Positions 35,861 through 45,512 of a stretch of 64,000 bases of DNA are shown here, in pieces (position 1 is the stretch's first letter; each line of letters starts with the position of its first letter). Source of the stretch: Craterostigma plantagineum (Eukaryota > Streptophyta > Magnoliopsida > Lamiales > Linderniaceae). A program made the translations under genes and the position numbers. The notes below the pieces were generated by a model that was not told the DNA's origin, did no database searches, and worked only from the letters and a program-made list of their open reading frames with translations. The DNA lies in assembly GCA_027422505.1 (NCBI GenBank), contig JAPQWV010000018.1, positions 16,820,001-16,884,000 on the forward strand, read 5' to 3'.

Positions 35861-35873
35861 GTCTATTTATAGG
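35861..35873 (-). promoter_or_regulatory. Antisense TATA box
   Basis: On the minus strand this reads CCTATAAATAGAC, close to the plant TATA consensus, about 90 bp before the ATG at 35777. Confidence 0.5.
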
Positions 35874-36123
35874 CATGAACGGCACAAAAATATCATTATC
35901 ATACCCGACAATCCATTGAATGATACAGACGAATTTTTGACTTGGAAGATTTGACGCCGCGTGAGAAAGTGATATTTCTCTTGTCGATTACAAGATTTTC
36001 CTTCGCGCAAATCATTCTCGAAAAAATTCGTCGATTGCGTGTCAATTATAGTTAAAATATATATTAAATAATAATCATAATAAAAAAAAAACAAAAAAAA
36101 AAACAAAAAAAAAAAAGGGGGCA

Positions 36124-36570
36124 AGTCACGGCCAATGACTCACAAGTCACGGCCGCGACTTGGCGCTGCAACACGCACTGCCCTTCCTCACGGCCTTTTG
36201 CTCAAGCACTCACGGCCGTGAATGTTAGTATCACAACACATTTCGCGCACTGTCTCAAGTCACGGCCAGAGGGTTAATCGTCACGGCCAGAGGGTTAATC
36301 GTCACGGCCGTGACCAACAAAAATAAAAAAAAATAATAATAAAAAAAAATAAATAAATAAAAAAAAAAAAAAATAATAAAAAAAAAATCGTAATAAATAA
36401 TAAATAAGAGTCACAGCCCGTGTCTTGAAAGTCACGGCCGTGACATAGACGGGCTTAACTCTCTGCCCGAAGTCACGGCCAATGACTCCATCGATCACGG
36501 CCGGGACTCTGCTGATAGTAGTGCACTGCTCGTCTTCACGGCCTGGGTACTGTCGTTCACGGCCGTGAAT
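36124..36570 (+). repeat. Internal CACGGCC array upstream of ORF2
   Basis: At least twelve TCACGGCC words lie here, several as the full palindrome (near 36210, 36301, 36430 and 36555) and others degenerate (TCACGGCCAATGACT, TCACGGCCAGAGGG). A long A-rich stretch (36315-36400) interrupts them. The core word is that of the LTR array, but spacing and flanks differ. It lies between the antisense promoter and the ORF2 leader. Confidence 0.85.
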
Positions 36571-36735
36571 CTGACGGATTTTACCTTATTAATACCTTCA
36601 TTTCAACACTTTTCGTCTTCTCCACTTCAAAATCAACCAAAGATCAACGATTCTTCATCTCTTCCACTCCAAATTCATCACATCTCCGCCGCCCAACGCA
36701 TCTCGCCCCTAATTCAACGCGATTACATCAACAAG

Positions 36736-37331
36736 GTATGTGTTTTTCTGTCTCCAAAACTCCTTCTTTGCGAAATTTGAGGATTTTTCGAAGGTGAGAT
36801 CGATTTTGATGTTTACAATGCTCTCTCATTACTACATTTATGCTATAAACGTGTTGGGCTTGATGGATTTGTAATTTTCGTGTGTCAATTTCAATTTTGG
36901 GTGAGGAACCCTAATTTCGGAATTGGGGATTCCCAAAATTGGACTTACTTTGGTGTTTATATTGATCTTGATGGTTAGATATATGCTTTGAATGCCTTGG
37001 GTTCGATTAATTTCTTGATTCCGTCAAATAATTTTCATTTGGGAATGATAAACCCTAATTTTACAAATTGGGGAATTTTGGAATTTGGAACGGAATTGAT
37101 TGCGTTTAATGGTTTACTTAGCGTTGATTCATCGTTTGAATTTGCAGTTATGCTTGGTTAATCGATTATTGCGATAATGAGTATTTTAGTTGGTCTATAA
37201 TGTGTTCGACAAAATGCCGCTTTGAATGTTCATATGTTCTTGTTTTAAGAATTGTGAATTTTTTCGCTACGTTGGTCGAGTCGAACTGTGTTGATTATCT
37301 TTTTCTCGCCAACTAACATTTGGACTTCTAG
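36736..37331 (+). other. Probable intron in the ORF2 leader
   Basis: AACAAG|GTATGTG at 36735/36736 is a strong plant donor, and ACTTCTAG|GTACT at 37331/37332 a good acceptor placed five bases before the ORF2 ATG. The 596 bp between are T-rich, as in plant introns. The leader exon to the left (about 36575-36735) is CT/CA-rich, like a plant 5' UTR. This suggests that ORF2 is expressed from a spliced RNA. Confidence 0.55.
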
Positions 37332-37336
37332 GTACT

Positions 37337-38656
37337 ATGGGTCGAAGCCGCTCATCTGCATCAACGAGTCGTCAACGTCGAGGCCCAAACACGAGCCGCA
37401 CACCGTCACTACTAGAGGCTATGGGGCAGTTTGACGATGAGACACACCAGGCCCGTTACAACAGGCTAAAGAACACGGAATTCATCCTGACTGATCAGAT
37501 TGATCATGAGACGCTGGAGAAGTACAACATTGACCAGCAGGTGGCCGGATACCTGTCACTGAGTGGGTGGCTAGAATTCTTCCACATCGACGAGCCGGGA
37601 TATAAGGAGCTGACACTGGAGTTCCTGTCCACCTTCGCCCACGAAGAATTTGGCCGGAACAAGATCACATTCCGGGCGTTTAACACGGAGGAGGTGGTTA
37701 CTATTAAAGATTTCTGCCGTGCAATGGGAACACCAGAGCTACCTTACGGGCATCAAGGACTACAAGACTTATACTACAAGAATTATCTGGAAAACCCGGA
37801 TGTCCGACAGGCCGGTTGGGCAGAGATTACGAGACCCGGCGAGCCCCCCTTCAGCGTCAAAACGTCGAAGGCCTCGTCGCTCAGGAGCCCCGGCCTGCGA
37901 TATATCCACCGGCTCCTGACGACTTCGCTCACACCTAGGGGCGATTCACACGGCGCGATAGGCCTTCGCGACCTCTTCTATTTACTCAAGATGCAGCGCG
38001 GGGAACACGTACACCTAGGAATGGCCCTGAAGCACGCCTTCGCGGCACAGGCCGACGTTCGTAGCCACGGGAAGATCGCAGTAGCGCCATTTGTTACTCG
38101 GATCATCAAAGGCCTTAACCTATGGCCAGAAAACCCACCGGAGATGGAGATTGTGGGCGGGCGTAATCCGGTCAACGAGGATATGATGGTGAAGATGAAA
38201 ATGTTGATCAAGGCTCCCACCTGGTCTCGCTCGAACAAGGTTTACGTCTGGCATGAGGTCTACCATGGGCAGACAGACCTGGGCGACTACCCAGAGCCAC
38301 TACAAATTGAGGGCGTGGGGCCATTCCCAGTTCACTCCGACACTGCCGGCCCTTCCCATTCCTCTGGTTATCACGAGGGCGAATCATCAGGGGTTGCTCG
38401 TTTTGCCTCAGTCGCCGACCTTCACACACTGCGCGAGGACATGCTACGCTACAACGAGGAGGCCATTCGACGCGATGAGGAGACACGACGGCGCCAGGAA
38501 GAGTATGAGCGTCGAAACGAGGAAGCCCACCGACGCTACCGCGAGGAGCAACAGCGATATGAGCAGGCCCTTCAAGCCATGAACGACGCGGTCAGGCGAT
38601 CACAGGAGTCGCTGGCGTTCCTTCGCCCTCGGCAGCCCTCCCCACCACCACCTTAG
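37337..38656 (+). CDS. Athila ORF2 (ATHILA ORF-1-like, plant retrotransposon protein)
   Basis: An intact 439-codon frame starting MGRSRSSASTSRQRRGP, downstream of pol in the position where Athila elements carry their second ORF. The basic N-terminus is followed by a globular part with LEFLSTFAHEEFG and FRAFNTEEVVTIKDFCRAMG, typical of the plant retrotransposon ORF family named after ATHILA ORF-1. The C-terminal 90 residues are rich in E, R and Q heptads (RRDEETRRRQEEYERRNEE) and probably form a coiled coil. They end with a proline run. I see no signal peptide or membrane span, so an envelope role is not supported by the sequence. Its function is unknown. Confidence 0.85.
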   Translation: MGRSRSSASTSRQRRGPNTSRTPSLLEAMGQFDDETHQARYNRLKNTEFILTDQIDHETLEKYNIDQQVAGYLSLSGWLEFFHIDEPGYKELTLEFLSTFAHEEFGRNKITFRAFNTEEVVTIKDFCRAMGTPELPYGHQGLQDLYYKNYLENPDVRQAGWAEITRPGEPPFSVKTSKASSLRSPGLRYIHRLLTTSLTPRGDSHGAIGLRDLFYLLKMQRGEHVHLGMALKHAFAAQADVRSHGKIAVAPFVTRIIKGLNLWPENPPEMEIVGGRNPVNEDMMVKMKMLIKAPTWSRSNKVYVWHEVYHGQTDLGDYPEPLQIEGVGPFPVHSDTAGPSHSSGYHEGESSGVARFASVADLHTLREDMLRYNEEAIRRDEETRRRQEEYERRNEEAHRRYREEQQRYEQALQAMNDAVRRSQESLAFLRPRQPSPPPP

Positions 38657-38977
38657 TTCCGACTTCAGTTGGAATTTTTCTTTTGTAAAACACTTTGTGT
38701 GTTTGGTTTAGTCGTCACAACACTTTTGATGATTATGACTCGTTTTGCTATTACTTTTTATTTCCATCGTACGTTTAATTTTCTTATTAAGTGCTTACAG
38801 GAAACGTGACACGAATTCAGACTACGAACCAAAATATTCACAATCAGTGAAGCAACCATGTTCAAACTACATCAAATGATAGAGGCAGGGCCACGCCAAT
38901 TTTTCAGGGGAGTCACGTTCTTTTCAACTTCTTTTACCTACCTGTTATTTCTTTTACACGTTGAGGACAACGTGAAT

Positions 38978-38996
38978 CTTAAGTGTGGGGAGGGGG
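38978..38996 (+). other. Second (internal) polypurine tract
   Basis: CTTAAGTGTGGGGAGGGGG follows TTGAGGACAA (38961-38970), the same two-part arrangement as at the 3' LTR, but 1.26 kb further upstream. Confidence 0.7.
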
Positions 38997-40232
38997 AATT
39001 TTGTTAAGAAATTTTGTTGAGAAGTTACGTGAAAATTTTTTATGACGTGTTTTGGGCTTTTTAATTTATAAAAGTTTGGCATGATTATTTACATTCATCT
39101 CAATGAGGATTGCATATTAGGGAGTCTAGTGAGCGATAAAGACATGCATCAGTGATCTAATCTTTTCAGCATGAATAGATATAGTATTACTTTGAGAGAT
39201 TCACACACATAACCCATGTTCCGTTGTGAGAGTTTGAGCTGACGAGCTTTTGCTCATTTTTTCTTGATTGTGTGAGTAGTGCATAATTTACGTCTCTCTA
39301 GAACTTGCTTGTTTGATACGCATTGAAATTGCTTATAGTATGTTTTGTATGAATATGACGAAGGCATTAGGAAATAAGTCCACGGCCAAAGTTCCCGACC
39401 ACGATTGATCACCGTAGTTAGCCACTTTGTGCCTAAGCCTATTTATTCCTTACACCTCGTATATCATAACCCTCTGACCTAAATAAGCCTCCAGAGATCA
39501 TTTGAACCCGAGTTAAGCGGAAGTGAAAGTCAAATGTCAAAGTCGGAAAGCGCAGAGATGACGGCCCGCCGGAAGTGAACAGTTTGTTGAAAAGAAAAAA
39601 AAAAAAAAAAGAAAAAAAAGAAAAGAAGAAGAAGAAGAAGAAAAAAAAAAAAAAAAAAAAAAAAACCTTTCCTCTGATAATCTTCCGGTCTCGTGTTTTC
39701 CACATCATCCCCTAATTTATAGACTTGGAAGAAGAAAGGCATAGTGGAACGCAGCAAAAATAAGAATATGAAGACGGCGTAATCAGAAAGGCGAATTGTT
39801 GACGTGCTTTAGACAATGACATAAAGATCGACACGACTGCTACTCATATGTGATTCTATTACCACTTCAATACTATCTGAACCCATTTAACCCGAAAAAG
39901 ACCTTCTGATTCATGCTAACTGCTTTAAGTAGTAGACGTGCGATTGACTTGCAAGCATATGGTTTAGACTAGATTATTGCATGAATTGAGTGATTCACCG
40001 ATTTTTAGCCTATACACTGAGTGATTTGAGTGAATCCCTACGAGGTGTGGATCTCGATTAGTAGTGCTAAGGAAATTCGTGTCGATTAGTGCTGATTATT
40101 TTGTGCAGTGTCCATAATTGCTTGCTTGATTCCATTTTGTGTTTTCCATCTGCGTTGGTGAATTGTGAATGGTCGTGCCGTTATCTTGATAACCTTTTCT
40201 TGCTTTTTAATTTGCTTGAGGACAAGCAAAAG

Positions 40233-40249
40233 CTTAAGTGTGGGGAGGT
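40233..40249 (+). other. Polypurine tract at the 3' LTR
   Basis: CTTAAGTGTGGGGAGGT directly precedes the TG of the 3' LTR and is preceded by TTGAGGACAA (40216-40225). It would prime plus-strand DNA synthesis. Confidence 0.85.
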
Positions 40250-40250
40250 T

Positions 40251-41918
40251 TGATAAACGTATATTAATACGTTTATTGTTATGTTTATTTGGGTTATAAT
40301 AGGAAACTTTTGATCATTCCATGCATTTATTGGCTCTATTTACACTCATTTAAATATTGTAGGACCTTCGAATGATTATCGAGAAAAGAGGAACGAAAAC
40401 GAGGCGAAAACGACGCGAAAACGGCAAAGTTTGAAGCTGCCAGTAACAAGTCACGGCCGTGAACGGTCTTGCAAGAGGCCGTGAACGAGGGCAGTAAGCT
40501 CAAGAAGAAAAGTTCCAACAGTCACGGCCGTGAATCACTTTGCACAAGGCCGTGAACGTGGGCAGAGAGCTCAAGATCCAGTGTCGCGGCCGTGAACGAT
40601 CATGTAAGAAGCCGTGAACATGGACAGAGAGTTTTAAGGAACGCGTCACGGCCGTGAATACTCATGTCAAAGGCCGTGATTCGCGGCAGAGACAGAGCAA
40701 ACGCTATGCTATTCACTGTCACGGCCGTGAACCTGTATGCAAGAGGCCGTGACCCTCTCCAGAGAGTCAATATTTAGGGTTTAAGCCGCCGTCACGGCCG
40801 TGAAGATCGGTGCACGAGGCCGTGACTCGTGCCAGGAAGTCAAGAAATAGGGTTTTTAGCCGCCTTCACGGCCGTGAAGGCCCGTTAAGAGGCCGTGAAC
40901 ATGCCTAATTTCAGGGTTTTAGCCCATTTTCGAAGCATAAAAGGAGGGCTTCCCTTAGAACAAAAAAACAACTTGATAGAGACGAAAATTGAGAGAAAAG
41001 GAAGAAGGAAGAACACTAGAAGCAGTCCCGTGATTCGGAGAAGCTCAAGGGGCGATCCAGCAACGAAGCTACGCTCATACGATCGAGGAACGAGAGCTCC
41101 ACCTCGGAAACGCCATATTCACTTCTTAGGGAAGTTTTTATGAGTTCTCTATCCTCGTTTTCCTTAAATCTCGTTGTTGTGACGTTCAATATGAGTAGCT
41201 AATCTTTTTGTGTGTTTGGGAATAGATGAACGTTGGGTGATGTTGTAGTTAAGGCGTAGGATAATCGTGAACACGTGTATTCGACAATTTATCGTTCTAT
41301 GATGTTGTTTCTTCGTATCAATATGTCTATGTGTTGATATGCATGTGGGGTATATCGTTTAGGGCGACAGCTAAATAACGATTAGGCCATTCGTAGACGT
41401 TAGGATTCGAGTATAGGGCGACAGCAAATACTCGATCCTCGCCGTCTAGTAATCGCTGAATTTAGATCCCCACGAACGTTTAGGGCGACAGCAAATCCGT
41501 GAGTGGGTAGGAAATTATTGCGAGTTAGTCGATAATCACGTAGGAGCGATATTCCGTAAGCCTTAGCCAACAAAACTCAGCGGGATTCGAATCCCGGACA
41601 CATATTTGTCATCTTAAGTCACTCTTATTACTTCTAGTTGTGTTCCTTAGTCTTTCGATCCTTTAAATTGCTCTGTTAAGTTAGTTCGTAATATAAACAA
41701 ATCCTGTTATTTTATTTAGGTTAAATATCGAGTCGATAGGTTAATACTAGTACTTAATTTATTCCTCGTGTTCGATACTCGGATATTCGCTATAGCTATA
41801 TTACAAACGATAGGTACACTGCCTATACGCGCGTGATTCTCGTTATAATATATTCGTTTTAATTATTACTTGACGTACTCGCACGATCTTTTTATTTAAA
41901 CACACACGCAAGCGATCA
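40251..41918 (+). repeat. 3' LTR of the Athila-type element
   Basis: A 1668-bp LTR, near-identical to 27776-29442, followed by the target duplication ATATA (41919-41923). Confidence 0.96.
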
Positions 41919-42161
41919 ATATATATAACCCCTTTCTAATACTCTGGAACAATTTAATACGTCTAAGGCTTTATAAAAACTTCTCATAATTATCAGCATC
42001 GAAACTTCTTCATACCTAACATAACTCAAATCCTAATAATATATTATTAATAAATCTATAATTGGTTTAACCCTTGTCCGGAAACTTATTCCTATGAATC
42101 CCAATTGTTTACTTAACATTATTATAAATCCCTAAGATGCATCTATACGGGTGTATATATA

Positions 42162-42860
42162 TTAGGAGTGAGCAAAAGCGAACATCCGGATTTTCGGAAA
42201 TCCAAAAAGCAGATATCCGGATTTTCGGATATCAAAAAATGATATTCGTAACCGATTCGGTTTAATCGGATATCCGCTTTACTCGGATATTTAAACGGGA
42301 TATCCACATCCGGTTTTTAGATTTATATTTCTTATTTTTTTATTATTTTCTTTTCAAAATCTTTTTTATTTCTTATCAAAATAAAAAAAAATATATTTTT
42401 TCATATAAGAATTTCTACGCACAGTATTTCATACAACTATGTGAATTTATGATTCAACATTACATAATCAATAATAAACACAGTACCACAAATTCACATT
42501 AAATTTTAAATTACATCTCGATGTTTTATGTTTTTTTATTTCAATTCTCCAACAAAGGTTTTTTGCAATAATAAAATGATATAAATTTAAATATTCTATA
42601 CTGAGAATTTGTTTTTCTTTTTTGTACCTTTATTTTTCTTTTTGGACAATTTTATTTTTTTATTAGTTTTTTAAATATAAAACCGGATACCGATATCCGG
42701 ATTTAGACAAACCACTATCCGTCTCCGATCCGGTTTATTTTAAAATAAATCAAATCGGATATCCGATCCAGTTTCTAAAATTGGATATCCGTTTTTTTGG
42801 ATTTTGAAAATCGGATACCGGAATGGAATCCGGTTTCCGGATATTTTTGCTCAGCCCTAA
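42162..42860. mobile_element. Non-autonomous TIR element, hAT-like
   Basis: A 699-bp element with terminal inverted repeats TTAGGAGTGAGCAAAA (left) and TTAGGGCTGAGCAAAA (right, reversed), flanked on both sides by the 8-bp TATATATA. Subterminal parts are full of short words GATATCC and ATCCGGATTTTCGG in both orientations. The 8-bp duplication and TIR type fit hAT, although the flank is low-complexity. There is no coding region. Confidence 0.65.
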
Positions 42861-43839
42861 TATATATATAAATATATGTATATGAAGATATCATTTCCTT
42901 TACCTTCGGGAATAGCTTTTCTGTGTTTGTTCAAAGTCCAGTTTATTTCCTCTGTTCCTTCTAATTTTTAAGATCGGTTCTTACTAAATGATGATTTGTA
43001 GATAAATATTATGAAGAGTTGATTTTCACAAGTGCTGACTTATTTATCCGTCATGTTAAGTAATCTTTGATAGTTATCTCCTTTCCCTATTGAAAACTTT
43101 TATTTCCCCTATGTTCCTTGTGGAAAACTTTAAATTGCTCTCACTATATTTATCTAACTTGACTATCGAAAACTTTCTTTCTCCCTTAACTCTATCGAGA
43201 ACTTGTTCTCTCCTAAAATAGTTTCTCACCAATAATATTAAATTCAAAGGCTACGAAAATTGTTTCCACCTCACTTCATACTAGGTATATATATATATAT
43301 GGAAATGTATTTTTCTTCTAAACAAGACTCGTGTCCACACATATAAAACAATTATTGTGATTTCGTTACGTAATAAGTACGTCTCAACTTTATTTTCAAA
43401 AGATAATAAAATATTATACAAACTAATACAACTCCCCACTATCACGCACTCACACTTTCTCCCTTTCAATTTCTTCTTTGACTGAAAACGATGGCAAATT
43501 CGAAAAGAAATCGTCCGAAATGCATCAGATTTTCACATTGAAGATCATCAATATATGCCAAGTTCTGGGGAGCTATGTGTGCGGAGCGGATGCTCATTAA
43601 ATTGCAGCCTGGACCATGTAGAGTTTCAAGTCGGGTCGCTACGTTCAGATCTATCGACCTGATAACTTCGTGTGCTGGGAATAATTGGGCGAAAGGGCAT
43701 TACACTAAGAGTGGTGATTGATCAATTTAGTGTTTCGATCATCTGACTCTCTCTAAGGTGTTGCATCGTGACTCATCTATTGAAGTTCAGATTCTGATCG
43801 AGTTCATAGCAATAAAGGTGTAATATTCACCAAGTATTT
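42861..43839. other. Unassigned AT-rich sequence
   Basis: No gene, RNA or clear repeat is recognised. Confidence 0.35.
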
Positions 43840-44052
43840 TGTTCAGTAGCTTCAGTTAACGTTATGCTTTAAATACTGGCTATATTTGCTATTGGGCCTG
43901 TGTTAATTAGTTAAGCCCACATCTAGATTGTATAAGTAGGGAAGTTGTATTTCTGATTTAGGTTAACGCGCGAAACGTAACACAAAATACACAATCAGTG
44001 AATAAAAAGATTTCAGCTTTCGATTCATCTCTTCTTTGTTTTCTACATTTCA
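43840..44052 (+). repeat. Possible short LTR before a copia fragment
   Basis: TGTTCAGTAG...CTACATTTCA ends three bases before a tRNA-Met primer site (TGGTATCAGAGCC, 44056-44068). A TATA-like ATAAGTAGG lies inside. The left boundary is a guess because no second LTR is present. Confidence 0.4.
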
Positions 44053-44089
44053 TAATGGTATCAGAGCCAAATCTCTTCCAAGCACAGTG

Positions 44090-44750
44090 ATGGCGGATGG
44101 AGAGAACACGGTAGAGACTGCACCAGGAAATGCCATGGCTCGGCTAGATTGCAACAGTCCGATGTATATACATCCATCGGACATACCAAATTTGGATTTG
44201 ATGACAGGAATTCTGAAAGGATCCGATAGCTATAAGATATGGAGCATGAGGATGACAATCGCCCTTGAGGCGAAGAATAAGATCAGATTCATCGATGGAT
44301 CTTGCAAATATCCAGACAAAGATTTAGCACTCCAAGCTCAGTGGAAGCGGTGCTATGCGCTTGACAAGACCTGGATTCATCGACCAATCTCCGACGAGCT
44401 GATTTCAGGAATGTGTCTATCACCAGGGCATATATGAGATTTGGATTGATTTAAAACAGAGGTCTGATAAGATCAACGGAGCAAGAATGTATAGACTATT
44501 TCGGGAAATATACTCTAGCACGCAGGGAGCCTCCTCTGTATCTGAGTACAACAATAGGCTTAAGCCTCTGTGGGATGAGTACGACTCGATGATTCCTTCT
44601 CCTGCGGCTAAAGTGTCCAAAGAGTATAAACACTTTTGTGGTTGGCAAAAGATGATGCAGTTTCTCATAGGATTAAATGACTGCTATCAGAATGTGTTAA
44701 TGTTGAGCATTGAACACGGACAATTTTGGGGTAACATTCTAGTCAACATT
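44090..44750 (+). pseudogene. Truncated copia gag fragment
   Basis: MADGENTVETAPGNAMARLD, then SDSYKIWSMRMTIALEAKNK and FIDGSCKYPDKD, is the start of a copia gag of the type with an N-terminal gag-polypeptide domain. After a frame change near 44420 it continues RSDKINGARMYRLFREI and SVSEYNNRLKPLWDEYD. It stops at about 44720, where unrelated LTR-like sequence begins. protease to RNase H are missing, so this is a 5' fragment. Confidence 0.75.
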
Positions 44751-45512
44751 TGTTGGCCGAGAATGTTCCCTATCTCAATTTAATCTTTTATGCCCAAAAC
44801 ATATTTTATGGACGACATGACATTTTTCTAGTAATGTGCAGGATATGGATAACTGCTGGAATGGATCAAACCGTGTGGAAAGAGTGTGAATAAGGTGGAG
44901 CAAAAATGGGAATGGAGACTAAAAATAGGAGACTTGGAGCTCAAGTGAAGACTGAGCCATTGGAGCTGACCAAGTCGAGTTCTAACGGCTACTAACGGAC
45001 CAAGACTACCTAGTGGATGTTAGTGGATGTTAGTGGGCTGAACTAAGTGGTTGGTGAAGTCTTTCAGAAGTCGAAGACATATATATACGAGAGACTTTAC
45101 CGTTTGAAGAACAACGAGCGAGAAAGAGAATTTAAGAGCGAGTTTGAGTGAGTACCATCTTTTACGAGAGTTTTCTTTTAGCCTAGTTTTCCAAAGGTCG
45201 AAAGACGTTGTAGTTTGCAGAATCGTGTGATTTGTAGGTTTTGCTAGGCTTTGTTTACTATCCTTTTCGATAGTTTGTAATCCATCTTTATAGTATAGTT
45301 TGCGCCTTGAGGTACACAACAAGTTATTGACTTGCTGCACAAAATCACTTCTCCTGTTCGTTTCATTTCCTCACTAAGTTATTATCATTTCCGCTGTGCC
45401 TGTGAAAGTGAGATTGAGTGTTAGCCAAACATTCCATCCAACATCAGTTTATACTTAGTGTTTTTACATCCATTCGGGGCGCGCCCCACTTCAAAGTGAT
45501 ATCAGAGCCTAC
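44751..45512 (+). mobile_element. Probable copia LTR remnant
   Basis: TGTTGGCCGAG begins a segment that reaches TCCATCCAACA near 45443. A primer-site-like TGATATCAGAGCC follows at about 45500. No internal coding region follows, so it may be a truncated LTR plus leader. Boundaries are uncertain. Confidence 0.35.

Larger units (their letters stand above)
38657..40250. other. 3' untranslated part of the Athila element
   Basis: Non-coding sequence between ORF2 and the 3' LTR. It contains an extra polypurine tract (38978-38996), an A/GA-rich low-complexity run (about 39594-39665) and the terminal polypurine tract (40233-40249). Long phenylalanine-rich frames on the minus strand come from the A-run and are not genes. 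Confidence 0.7.
27776..41918 (+). mobile_element. Complete, young Athila-type Ty3/gypsy retrotransposon
   Basis: A 14.1-kb element with LTRs at 27776-29442 and 40251-41918 and the 5-bp target duplication ATATA on both sides (27771-27775, 41919-41923). A primer site matching tRNA-Asp (TGGCGCCGTTGCCGGGGA) and a polypurine tract AAGTGTGGGGAGG are present. By eye I find only two LTR differences: T/A at about 28808 versus 41283, and one extra A in CCTATACGCG at about 41826. gag-pol is a single open frame. A second ORF lies downstream of pol, as in the Athila lineage. Low LTR divergence and intact frames point to recent insertion and possible autonomy. Confidence 0.96.

Noticed and set aside
35867..36498. 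Minus-strand frames opposite the CACGGCC array
   Set aside because: They are phenylalanine/tyrosine-rich translations of A-rich tracts and lack the promoter layout seen for 35613-35777.
37337..38656. ORF2 as a retroviral envelope protein
   Set aside because: There is no signal peptide or membrane span. The sequence fits the plant ATHILA ORF family with a C-terminal coiled coil.
39439..39757. Minus-strand frames rich in phenylalanine
   Set aside because: They are produced by the A/GA-rich low-complexity tract at about 39594-39665.
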